From Plecoglossus altivelis (taxonomy: Eukaryota; Chordata; Actinopteri; Osmeriformes; Plecoglossidae), in assembly GCA_036571765.1 (NCBI GenBank), contig BROE01000022.1:13412282-13476281 (forward strand): DNA of 64,000 nucleotides, read 5' to 3'. The notes under the pieces are model-generated. The model did no database searches and was not told the origin of the DNA. It was given only the letters and a program-made list of their open reading frames with translations. Both the position numbers and the translations under genes were made by a program. This document shows positions 21,500 to 32,029 of the stretch, one piece after another; the stretch's first letter is position 1; each line of letters begins with the position of its first letter.

Positions 21500-23720
21500 A
21501 GTCTTCCTAAACACCTGAAAATGAAGAAGGCTTCGGGGTTATGTGACACCAACACTCATTCACCCAATTATGGACTAATTATCAACACAACTCCGCTGGT
21601 GGGTGCGTGGAACAAACTTCACACGTTTTAGAGGAGATGTCATGCATCCCTGTCACTATGATTATTCTATCCATATCATCTGCATGTCAGCAAAAAAAAT
21701 GTCATTTTGAGCAATCCCTATTGAGTTTAACGTTATGATTGGTCATGAAGGATGGTCAGCCTTACAAAGCTTGAGGCTTCAAATAAAGATCATGTTTGTA
21801 TTCATCACATTTTGACAAAAGTGAGATACTTTCTGTATTGATGATATAATGTAGGGAACATAGACAAATCCATCAACTGATTTTTGGCCACAAGCAGGTG
21901 TTTTCACAGCAGGATAGGGCACTGTGTAATATGAAGGTTTTTGCAATATCTCCATCCTTGAAAAACATCCCTATGGGGTGGCCAAGTCCTGGCCGGATGA
22001 AACATTCAGAGGTTCAAAACAGGAATGACAAATAATAATAGCTAACTCAAGCCAACACTAGAAAGATCTTTCTTTCATTGGTTGCCAAGATCTTGTCCAT
22101 TACGTTCATGTCCACATGACCTCCCCTGATTCAGACAAAAAGGAACACCATTAGTGATCAAGTTTCTGAGGTGGGTAAAAATACAGTGTGTCTCGTAAAG
22201 AATTACCAGAATGTTTCCACAGACACCACATTTTCCCTCTGATTGTAGGAAAGGAGTCCACATGGCTTAGCAACTCCACAAGAATACCTAGCATTGTGGA
22301 GATCATCTCTCTGTTTCACAACAGGAATCAATCAAGGATGAAATATTGACTTGTTACCTGACAATGCACCCACCTAATCCCCTTCTCCCTCCACCACCTA
22401 TATACCTCACTCTACTAATGTGCCTTACCCAGATTGGATGTGTTTACATAGGTGAATCATCAAACAAAAACTGGTCAGTTCTGCAGCTACTTATTTAAAC
22501 ACCTGTAATATTCATCACTTTGTGGGATGACACATCCATCAAGAAGTGTTAAGTCAGTCTAGGTTGCAGCCAAACTCAAATTTTGAGATCTGATGATCAT
22601 TTAAAGAATACACTCTGTTTTGGATAAAGAAGTGCAACCCATTTTTGTACTTAGACATGACTTTAAATAATTGAAGATCCTTACTTATAATTTTCTTAAT
22701 TGTGGAGTGTGTGAGTAACGGGGGGGGGGGGCGGCAGAAATGTTTGCTTGATGGATGGTTCATACTATTCTTAGTAGGCCTTTTAGACATCGCAGAGAGC
22801 AGGAAAGAAAATTGAAGAAAATGAGAAAGTATCATAAAAAGAAAGATGGAGTGAATGAGAGTACACAGTAATGACATCCTGGAAATCTAATACTAGCCTT
22901 CCCTACAATGTTGGGTTTAGAACTGCACAAGTAAAACTACTCACTCCATCCTCAGAATAAGTATACCTTCATAAAAGTAAAACAGATGGTCCTCCAAGTC
23001 TTCCATCCCTGTGTTGTTTATCAGTTGGTCCACTTCAGCTGGGAGGAACCATGCACAAGCTTGACAGAGAAAATGCAAACTGAGTTCACATTGGGAGCCC
23101 AACTGTATTTTAACCATTTTAAAGCTTGTTGTAGGACCATTGTAAGACCAGTTTTAAGAAGACACAGTTTTTCAGATTTTACTTGTAAAGTATTAGAATT
23201 GGATGACAGCCTCTTACAGTAGTTAGAGGAGAGCCATTTGATATGTAAACGAGCCACCAAGTTGCCCCTAGCAAAGTAAGCCTGTCAGATAAATTAAGGA
23301 TGTAACCTTTTATTCTGTAAAGAAGTATACTGTGTTCAGCATTCCTGGCCTATAGAAAGGGAAAACTCCCAAAGGAACTCTAGGCAACACTAGGCTTGAG
23401 TAAACAGACTGATTCTTACATTGCTAGAGAAGCCATAAACTTGTTAAATTTCTAGTTAGCCTAACCAAAGTCAAGACTTTGTAAACTTACACTCCGAAAG
23501 GCACACAAACACGCACGCGCACACACCTGCGCAAAGTCTGTGCTGGGGGAGAAATCCAATCACAGAACAGACATGGGAAAATTGCATGCAACTTGAAGTT
23601 GCGTTTGTGTCTGTATACATGTTGGAGCTTGGAGACAAGACTTCAGACAACTTTGATTGGCCATGATGACTCGTCTCCTTGCCTCACAATAAACTTCCTT
23701 GAGATCCATCGGCTTGAGAT
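21500..23720. other. Intergenic, nothing recognised
   Basis: AT-rich sequence with a G12 tract at about 22720-22731 and an ACGCACGCGCACAC stretch near 23511. No gene, RNA or mobile element identified. Open frames here are short and not protein-like. Confidence 0.4.
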
Positions 23721-23724
23721 CAAG

Positions 23725-24125
23725 TGGGCCCTATTTACACGATCTGAAACCTAAGTGGCAAGCGCAAAGCGCAAGCAACTTTGTGGGTGGGACTTGGGCG
23801 CTGTTGCTCTTATACCGGCGAGATAAATTACTCCAGCGCCCGGCACAGAGAGAAAATTTGTCGGTCAGATGTAGCCACATTAGACATAGGTGTGGTTTGG
23901 GCGTTACGTGTAATTAACCAATCGGCGCGTCAGCTCACAGTCCCTTTAAAAGAAGGAGCGCCTGTTCTCTGGCGGATTGCCATTAAAACCGCGGATTTTC
24001 CAGGCGCATGCATGCCAGGAGCAGTTCACAGCCGGAGACCGACGTTCTGGTAAGGGTAATAAAAGACAATGTGGTTACATTGTATGGGGATGGTATAAAT
24101 GCAGTTAGCCTGAATATCGTTTTTG
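23725..24125 (+). mobile_element. Probable PIF/Harbinger-type DNA transposon fragment (Myb/SANT-like frame)
   Basis: GC-richer block with CGCAAAGCGCAAGC and CCTTTAAAAG, then a frame reading SQPETDVLVRVIKDNVVTLY and GDG. This resembles the start of the Myb/SANT-like protein encoded beside the transposase in fish Harbinger elements (usual form FT..E.D.LV..V.....LYG). No transposase or terminal repeats found. The family assignment is from memory of similar fish repeats. Confidence 0.45.
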
Positions 24126-24129
24126 CCAT

Positions 24130-25380
24130 TTACTTAAACACTAACACCAAATGCTTTAAGCCTCGATTTTTTTTTTGCCTCAGCCTTTTGTAGCATACAT
24201 TAAAAACGGTGCAACCATTGCTTAGACACTGTCAACTTTGCACACTGTTGCAATTCTGTAACACACTTATTGCAAAAAACATAAATTCTTACATTGGATA
24301 CTTTGTTCAAAAATGAAATCACCTGTTATCATGGGAAAAACACTCATCTGGCAATTAAAGGCACATATATACATACCTAAAACACATGCAGGAGGACCAG
24401 TGTGGAGACATGTATCAGATTACATCAGGGCTACTCTGATGGGCCATGTGATCATGGCCTGTCCATGAGGGAGGCTGGGCAAAGTCCACCCTGACCTTAG
24501 TTTCTACACAGTACACACAGACACACCAAACATGTATGTGTTTTTCCCCAATAGCAATGTATCCATTTTTATTTTTATTTTTTTTTGGATGATTGGTGAT
24601 TCTATTTTTCTTTATTTCTGTAATTCAAATGATGCATGTGGGTATGGTTTTGTGGCAAGGATTTCATTTTTAGTAAGGAGTGTTATGTTTTGATTGCAGT
24701 TTTCACTCTAGCATACATGTGAGTTGTTTCAGTAATATCCAAAAATTGTAATTTGGGTAAATGTGTATGCCAGACCTACGCTAGCCTTCCTCCCACCTTC
24801 ATGGATACCACAATGACTTCCCTCGTTTGGTAATATTTTTCCTTGTAATTATGTTTGCAGAAATGGGGAACTGCTCCGTCTGTGTTGACAAGAAAAGAAA
24901 GGTACATGTGTGTTGTGCAATCACCCTTTAAAATACCATTTGTACAACATGCCACTGACTTTTAACCACCCTTTTCCTGGTCAGAGGCAGAATGATTTTC
25001 TGAAACTGCAAAATAGCACCAGGGAACGTTTGTGCCGGAACACTCTTCCTTTTTCCTTCAAGTTTATTCCCTAATTTACAAATGTGCGTCTGTGGACGGA
25101 AGTCAGCTGCGCGTTGGGTGCAAAATAGGAATTATACATGCGTCAGTGTACAAAGTCAATTCTGTCGGGTGCAAGGACCAATTAAGTGCATACTTAATGA
25201 TGAGACGTTTTCTCACAAAGCCCTAGAACTCCTCCCAGTGGAGAATGATGTCCCTATCCCACAGACTAGTGCCATCATCTCTGACCTGAGTAGCATGGAA
25301 AAGAAAATGACAAATAAATTAAAGTCAAAGTCAAGATAATTCTATATTATCATAAATCAAATAGGATTATCTGTAAAGAC
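24130..25380 (+). other. Unassigned region with possible small ORFs
   Basis: After TTTGCAG at 24860 there is ATGGGGAACTGCTCC, encoding MGNCSVCVDKKRK with a GTACAT donor at 24902 (MGNC would fit N-myristoylation). A second open stretch ends at 25339 (...VENDVPIPQTSAIISDLSSM, EKKMTNKLKSKSR, stop). I could not find an acceptor that joins them in phase, and I do not recognise the protein. Treat as a weak candidate only. Confidence 0.2.
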
Positions 25381-25851
25381 AAATGCCACATTACTTTGGT
25401 TCACATTTGCCTGGATGATTTCATCCTGTCATCTTGCTCCACATGTGATCATCGCAAGGCTTGGTGTTGGGACCCAAGTTATTTTTGATTTATGTTAAGG
25501 AGATTTGAAAGGTATCTGATGTTTTCAATTACGTCTCTTTGCAGATGATACCAATGTTTATTGATCTAGTCAAAATTCAGAACAGTTGGTAAAGGTACAT
25601 TTATCCAACACAAAATTCATGGTATTCTGTAATAAAATTAGAGAATTATATATAATGCATTGGATAGAGTAAATTATTTTAGGTTTTCAGGAGTGATTAT
25701 AGATCATAATATGGCATTATATTAGTCATATGTATATGTGTATATATAATATAGTGTTCAAAAGAAAATATTAAAATGATTTTGTATAAGTTGCAATATG
25801 CTTTGAACAGAATTGCATTATATATAATAATAATAATGATTATTAATGCCT
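25380..25851 (+). mobile_element. Non-LTR retrotransposon RT fragment, left part (interrupted)
   Basis: Degenerate reverse transcriptase: QGLVLGPKLF...IYVKEI, then in another frame a relic of FADDTN at 25535-25560. It stops where the L2 element begins. The C-terminal continuation of what seems to be the same kind of element lies at 29560-29985, beyond the nested L2 and Tc1 elements. Confidence 0.55.
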
Positions 25852-28010
25852 CCCTCTCCACTTAAACTGTTCCCACCCCACTCAAAATTGCCTCTGTCAC
25901 ACCCATACTCAAAAAGCCTGGTTCAGATCACACCAACCTCAATAACTTCCGTCCTATCTCTAATCTTCCTTTCATTTCCAAAATTTTAGAAAGTGTTGTT
26001 GCCACTCAATTTCACACCCACCTACCTTCAAATAATCTTTCTGAACAATTTCAATCTGGCGTCTGTCCTCTCCACAGCACTGAAACTGCCTTCCTTGAAA
26101 TAACGTATGTATGTTTCGTCCATAAATCTATTTCTGACAGAGGGGTCTGATATTGCATTTCAATTAAGATGTCATGACTTATTTATGAATTGTGAGGGTA
26201 ACACAGCATACACATGGTTTAAATGTCTAGCTGCTTTGGCTATTTGTCTGCGAATGCATTTCCCAATGAGACGGAGTCAGTGCCGGAAGTGTGAGCCATG
26301 CATTTGCAAATTGCAATTGCACGTGGAAGAAAAACTGCTTGTAGCAACGTGGATAAAAAATAGCATGTGTAACCTGTTTTACCTGTCGACGTGACCATAC
26401 CTCGGTTTTGCCAGTACAAATGTGTGTACAGTAGAAAAAGCGTATTGGCTGTCAGTATATATCGTAACTTCGCGGTCAACCATAGGTTTACAGGCCTCCG
26501 TTGGCGCTATTAATTCAGCCACTTGGGCAGAATAAGTAGGTGGTAGTGCTTCTGCTTTTAAAACCTTAGTTTGTCAAGTTTGTTTGTAGCAGCAGGGCAG
26601 ACACAGCGTGTGGCACTTTAAAAGGCCCAGAATTTGGGGTGGAGACATCTCGTCATTGCATAGGCTTCCTGTTGATTATCTTTGAATACAAATGGTACGA
26701 TACAATCCGTTCTAACTAATGTTTATTCAGCAGACAGAGTAAATGTGGTACGCAAACAAATATTCTAACACCATCCTTCTGTACAGACTCTCCTCCATCG
26801 ATATCATAGACATAGCCCTAACCTGGTTCCACTCCTACTTCTCAGACTGCACTCGGTTCATCCAGCTCAAATCCTTCACCTCCCATCCTATCTCTGTCAC
26901 TACAGGTGTTCACCAGGGTAAAGTACTGGGGCCCCTGCTGTTCATCATCTACCTGCTCCCCCTTGGTAACATTTTATGAAAACATAATGTTCACTTTCAC
27001 TGCTAAGCAAATAACACCCAGCTCTACCTCTCAAACAAACCAAATTTCACACTCCCACCCTCTTCTGTAATTAACTGCCTTTGTGTAATACAATTCTGGT
27101 TCACCACAAACATCTTTAAACTAAACGGCAATAAAAATTTCTCCTCATAGGCACCAAACCCACTCTTAATAAAAATCAATAACTTCTTCATTCCATTTGA
27201 AAACTCTGCCATTACCCCCTCCCTGCAGGTAAAGAGTCTGGGTGTCATCCTCCACAGCACCATCTCCTTCTCTACTCACGTCAATAATGTCACTTGCTCC
27301 GCCTACTTCTGTCTCCGAAACATCCTTGGCCTCCGCCCCTCCCTCAACCCACCCTCTACTGCCGTCCTTGTCCACAGCCTCATCACTTACCGTTTGGATT
27401 GCTGTAACTCTCTTCTGTTTAGTCTCCCTCAATAAACCCCTCCATAAACTTCAACTGGTCCAAAACCCAGCCGCTTGCATCATCACAGGCACACCCTCCA
27501 CCGATCACACCTGTCCTGCAATAGCTCCACTGGCTCCCCATCACATACCGCATCAACTATAAAATACTGCTCCTCAAGTTCAAAGCCATTCACAACTTTG
27601 CCTCTCCATATCTCTCTGAGCTACTCCACATCTCCACTGCCTCCCACCCGCTCCCTCTGCTCGTCCTCTTCTCTCCACTTCACTGCCCCTCCTGACCGTT
27701 TGGTGACCATGAGGAGTAGAGGCTTCAGCCGCTCTGCTCTCAGGCTCTGAAACTCTCATCCCCTTGAACTTTGCAACACAGACTCACTGCCACCTTTCAT
27801 GTCAAAGCTCAAAACTCATCTGTTCAGACTGGCTTACTCACTCCCACCATAATTGCAATGCCCTGTTTATTTATTTAATTGTTTTACTGCTGTTTTGAGT
27901 TTGTTTGTTTTTTTACTTTATATTGTTGTCCATTTGTATGTAACGTGATATTGAGTGTCCAGAAAGGTGCAATATAAATAAAATTCAATATTATTATTAT
28001 TATTATCATT
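25852..28010 (+). mobile_element. L2-like LINE, 3' half, interrupted by ERV fragment
   Basis: The plus strand shows an RT start (ILKKPGSDHTNLNNFRPISN, FISKILESVVATQ in mixed frames). After an interruption (26106-26745) it resumes with LSSIDIIDIALTWFHSYFSD, VTTGVHQGKVLGPLLFIIYL, relic ADDTQLYLS, and the C-terminal LDCCNSL, AARL(I) and WLPI relics. The 3' end GGTGCAATATAAATAAA followed by (ATT)n is typical of fish L2 elements. It has many frameshifts. Confidence 0.8.
26106..26745 (-). mobile_element. Endogenous retrovirus pol fragment (RNase H region)
   Basis: A 0.64-kb insert within the L2 element. Its minus strand carries a degenerate retroviral RNase H. In separate frames one sees SAQVAELIA, YTDSQYAF (catalytic Asp motif) and, further on, KCMAHTSGTDSVSLGNAFAD (the conserved His/Asn/Asp region). 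Frames shift between these blocks and stops are present. No gag, env or LTR is attached. It is an old, inactive remnant. Confidence 0.72.
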
Positions 28011-29530
28011 TACATTTTTCACTCTGTTTCATTGCAGCTATATGCTAAAATATTGTTTTTCGCAATTATATACACTCAGCACACCATCATGACAGAAAAA
28101 AACTGAAATTTAGAAAAAAAGAAAAACTGATATCACATGGTTTTCGGTGAAACTCATATTTAACTCACATACTGTCCATTTCATCTGATCCTCCTTGAGA
28201 TGGTTCTACTCCTTCATTGGAGTCCAGCTGGGTTTAATCAAACAGATTGGAATTGATTAGGAAATGCACACACCTGTCTATATAGGACCTTGCAGCTCAC
28301 AGTGTATGTCAGAGAAAATTAGAATCATGAGGTCGAAGGAGCTTAGAGACAGAGTTGTGGAAAGGCACAGATCTGGCCAAGTTTACAAAATAATTTCTGC
28401 AGCACCCAAGGTTCCTAAGAGCACAGTGGCCTCCATAATCCTTAAATGGAAGAAGTTTGGGATGACCCAAACTCTTTCTAGACCTAGCCGCCCAGCCCAA
28501 CTACCAGCAATTGTGGGAGACGAGCCTTGGTGAGAGAGGTAAAGAAGAACCCCAAGATCACTGTGGCTGAACTCCAGAGATGCAACAGGGAGAAAGTTGG
28601 ATTTGTGGAACTATCACTACAGCCCTCCACTAGTTGGGGCTATATGGCAGAGTGGCCTGACAGAAGCCTTTCCTCAGTGCAAGACATATGAAAGCCCAGA
28701 TAGTTTGCCAAAAACACATAAGGACTTCCAGGCAATGAGAAATAAGATTATCTGGTCTGATGAGACCAAAATTGAATTTTTGGGCGTTAATTCTAAGATG
28801 TATGTGTGGAGAAAACCTTGCCCTGCTCATCACCTGCCCAATACAATCCCAACAGTGAAACATGGTGGTGGCAGCATAATGGTATAGGCTGTTTTTCACC
28901 TGCAGAAACAGGACAACTAGTTGCAATTATGTGAATTGATGCGGGCAAGCACAGAGATATCCTGCAAGAAAAACTCTTCCACAGTGCTCAGTACCTCTGA
29001 CTGGGCTGAAGGTTTACCTTCCAACAAGTCAATGACCCTAAGCACACAGCTAAAATAACAAAGGAGTGGCTTTGAAACAACTCTGTGACCATTTTTCACT
29101 GGCCCAGCCCGAGCCCTCATCTAAAACCAATTGAGCGTCTCTGGACAGACCTGAAAATGTCTGTCCACCAACGTTCACCATCCAAACTGATGGAACTGGA
29201 GAGGACCTTCAAGGAAGAATGGCAGAGGATACCCAAATAAATGTGTGAAAAACCTGTTGCATTATTCCCAAGAAGACTTATGGCTGTACAAGCTTAAAAG
29301 GGTTCTTCCACTCAATGCTGAGCAAAAGGTCTTAATACTTATGACCATGTGATATTTCAGTTTTTCTTTTAATAAATTTGCAGAAACATCTACATTTCAG
29401 TTTTTTCTGTCAAGATGAAGTGCTGAGTGTAATGAGAAATAAAATGAATCTTTTTTATTTGAGCAAAGGTCTGCAATGAAACAGAGAAAAATGTAAAGGG
29501 GTCTGAATACTTTCCGTACCCACTGTATAT
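28010..29530 (+). mobile_element. Tc1/mariner-like transposon, 5' end clipped
   Basis: The plus strand encodes a broken transposase: helix-turn-helix region (SKELRDRVVERHRSG, PKSTVASIILKWKKFGMTQT) and a catalytic core with [11 protein letters not shown], then relics of QQVNDPKHTAK and LKPIERLW. The 3' terminal repeat is GGGGTCTGAATACTTTCCGT... near 29500-29530. The matching inner part of the 5' repeat (TTACATTTTTCACTCTGTTT) begins right at the L2 tail, and its outer 30 bp are missing. Confidence 0.85.
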
Positions 29531-29559
29531 ATGTTGTACAGTTCTCTCATCACTCCACA

Positions 29560-29985
29560 TTTAACTTATACATATAAAATGCATATCAATCTACAACAAC
29601 TTAAATATTAATGCTACAAAAAAGGCCACCAGATAAATGACACACTCGACATACAATACCCCAACTGCTCCTTTGTTTATTCAGCTAAAAATGTTAAGAT
29701 GTTATGACTTGGTAGATTTATATACTGAGAAACTTATGTATAAGGTAAACAACAAACCCTCCCTCAGTCTTCGCAAGCTATATTCAGCTTGAAAGAGAGT
29801 GATTATGATCTAAGAGGGATATATATGTTTTACAAACCACACTGTAGAACCAATTTAGGAAGGAACTGGCCATTTAATAAAGTCGTTTGACTTGTGGAAT
29901 AGCTTCCCTGATCAATTGAAAAAGGCAACTTCAGTACCACAGTTTAAAATAACTTATATAAGATCTGTAATGGTTAGATTGTTGA
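29560..29985 (+). mobile_element. Non-LTR retrotransposon C-terminal fragment (right part of the 25380 element)
   Basis: Degenerate but readable C-terminal RT-ORF ending: DLVDLYTEKLMYKVNNKPS, RGIYMFYKP, LWNSFPDQLKKATSVPQFK. This pattern (LWN.LP..LK....I..FK) closes the coding region of CR1/Rex-like LINEs. It abuts the reverse-oriented LINE at 29985. Confidence 0.55.
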
Positions 29986-31004
29986 GTTGGCCGGGTTCCG
30001 GGGCCAGGAGTCTGAGCAGGGAAGCCCAGACTTCCTTCTCCACACACACCTTCTTTAGCACTTCCAGGGCGATCCCAAGGTGTTCCCAGGCCAGCCGACA
30101 GACATAGTCCCTCCAGCATGTCCAGGGTCTCCGCGGGGACCGCCTCCACCTCCTTCTTATGTAGGCGTAACACCACCCCAGTACAGAACAATGGAGTCCC
30201 CGGTCGGTGCACTGTCCAGCACCCCTCCCAGTGACTCCAAAAATGCCGGGTACTCTGCACTGCCTGTAGGTCGACACAACAGTGAGAGATCTGTCCCCAG
30301 CTTAAAGGTGCAGGGACACAACCCTCTCGTTCACTGGGGTAAACTCCAACACGTGACGGCTGTGCTGCGGAGCTTTATGCAAGCCCACACCAGCTTGCTG
30401 CCTCTCCACGCTGGTATTACCAAAGAAATGTAGAGTCCAGCCTCTCTCAAGAATAATGGATCCGGAACCCAAGCTATGCGTGGAGGCAAGGCCGACTATA
30501 TCCAACCGGTAACGTGCGACCTCCTGCTCAAACTCGGGCTCCTTCCCTGTCAGCGAGGTGACATTCTATGTCCCCAGCACTGGAGACTGTGTGCATGGCC
30601 TCAGTCGTCCAGGCACCTGCCCCTGACCACCGCCCAAAACACACCGCACCGGCCCCTTATGGTCCTTCCTGTGGGTGGTGGGCCTGCAGGAAGGTGGTCC
30701 CACCTTGCCTTTTCGGGCAAAGACCAGGCCACTTGGCGCTCACCTGCAAGCACCCACTTCAGGCCTGGCTCCAGGGTGGGGCCCCGGTAATGCCACTCCG
30801 GGCGATGTAGTGACTCTCTCTTTTTTGTCGTCATAGGGGGTTTTTGTGAACCGCACTTAGTCTGGCTAGTCACCTAGGACCAGTTTGCCATGGGAGACCC
30901 TACCAGGGGCTTATTGCCCCCGACAACATAGCTTCTGGGATCATTAAAGCACTCAAACCCCTCCACCACGTTAAGGTGGCGGTTCAAGGAGGGGGATAAA
31001 GAAC
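29985..31004 (-). mobile_element. ATGG-tail LINE, minus orientation, large internal deletion
   Basis: On the minus strand the element starts at about 31004 (TTGAACCGCCACCTTAACGT), passes through the 5'UTR and the first part of the endonuclease, then jumps at about 30180 to the C-terminal segment (ETLDMLEG..., LAWEHLG, EKEVWASLLRLLAPEPG). It lacks the ATGG tail. It shares the same insertion junction as the LINE at 16994, which marks it as part of the inverted duplication. Confidence 0.82.
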
Positions 31005-31006
31005 CA

Positions 31007-31080
31007 ATGGGGGAGACTCCTTGATTAGGAACACATAGGATTAAGAACCAATGTGCTCCTAATCAAGGAGTCTCCCCCAT
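31007..31080. repeat. Hairpin, second copy (one mismatch in arms)
   Basis: Arms 31007-31036 and 31051-31080 with a 14-bp loop. The right arm reads ATGTGCTCC where a perfect partner would read ATGTGTTCC. Confidence 0.88.
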
Positions 31081-31145
31081 ATAGTCTGTTAAGTTGATGG
31101 TCGTATCTGGGGCAGACTGGGGGCAGCCAGCTCCTCTACCTGCAG

Positions 31146-31272
31146 TCTCCATTCTGCTTGTCATCCGGTGTGGCCTCCCACGGACTCATGCATGCTCTGG
31201 GCCTTGTGCATGAGCAGTCCCGCTCTGATCGTGATTGTCATGTCACCATCCTATAAGAAAACATCCGGCAAG
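31146..31272 (+). pseudogene. Astacin pseudogene, copy B, zinc-site exon
   Basis: Same content as 16716-16842: acceptor CTACCTGCAG, HGLMHALGLVHE with the catalytic Glu lost, an in-frame TAA after HVTIL, and the weak donor GTCTGG. Both copies share the same defects, so the gene was already dead before the duplication. Confidence 0.87.
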
Positions 31273-31473
31273 GTCTGGGTCCTGTGCATTGGATATAATT
31301 ATACTACACACATCTACTGTATTCATCGTTCAATTATTATTGTTAAATTTTTGTAGATATTTGTAGATATATAATATATGGATCAAATTCACGTAGGGTG
31401 TGTCAATATCTCCATTTTGGCTCAAAGGATATCACATGTGGAGAAAATATTTGTTCGTTTCGTATTTTCACAG

Positions 31474-31556
31474 GTCATGCCCACAACTTTAGGAAAGTGT
31501 GACTCAAACAACCTCAATACAGCATATGACTATGGCTCTGTCATGCATTGTGGAAG
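31474..31556 (+). pseudogene. Astacin pseudogene, copy B, Met-turn exon
   Basis: Between TTTTCACAG and GTAACA. YDYGSVMHCGR and the same one-base frameshift as copy A. Confidence 0.85.
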
Positions 31557-31661
31557 GTAACATATTCTACATTTCAGGTAAACAAGTTTACTGATTGGCA
31601 TTGGTTTTCACTTTTGTAAACATGGAAGGAGTATTCAAGCTGTATGTGTTTTGTGTGGCAG

Positions 31662-31830
31662 GTACACATTCTCAGAGAATGGTGAGCCAACAATTATACC
31701 GAAACCAGACCCTCACATTTCTATTGACCAGAAAGATGGACCCAGCCCATTGGACATACACAAAATAAATATCTTGTATGAATGTGGTTGGTTAACTGTC
31801 GACGTCTCTTCGTGCCTACAGCAACAGTAA
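31662..31830 (+). pseudogene. Astacin pseudogene, copy B, last exon
   Basis: After TGTGTGGCAG. YTFSENGEPTIIPKPDPHIS... and LDIHKINILYECG, ending at TAA 31828-31830. Matches copy A residue for residue where compared. Confidence 0.85.
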
Positions 31831-31869
31831 TTATTTACAAGCACCTTTTGACGTCGTGGACCTATTTAG

Positions 31870-32025
31870 TATTTCTTGTCTTCATAGGAGGGTAAGTGAA
31901 CCGTGCTTAGTCTAGCTAGTCACCTGGGACCAGTTTGCCTTAGGAGAAGCTACCAGGGACATATTGCCCCAGACTGCATTGCTCCTAGGATCATCACCAC
32001 TTTAAGGTGACAGTTCAAGGAGAAA
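31870..32025 (-). mobile_element. ATGG-tail LINE 5'UTR fragment
   Basis: The minus strand resembles the start of the LINE family: CTCCTTGAACTGTCACCTTAA then GATCCTAGGAGC and GACCAGTTTGCC-type motifs in plus orientation. Truncated after about 150 bp. Confidence 0.65.
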
Positions 32026-32029
32026 TTTC

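Larger units (their letters stand above)
31003..31851 (+). repeat. Inverted duplication, arm B
   Basis: Reverse-complement partner of 16138-16993, including hairpin and astacin pseudogene. In the astacin part I saw only scattered single differences (for example Ile versus Met before PTTLGK). The adjoining LINE sequence differs much more. Confidence 0.85.

Noticed and set aside
23725..24060. GC-rich block with a GTAAGG donor-like site, first taken as a promoter and non-coding first exon
   Set aside because: Its sequence continues into a Myb/SANT-like frame typical of a fish DNA transposon, so a repeat explains it better.
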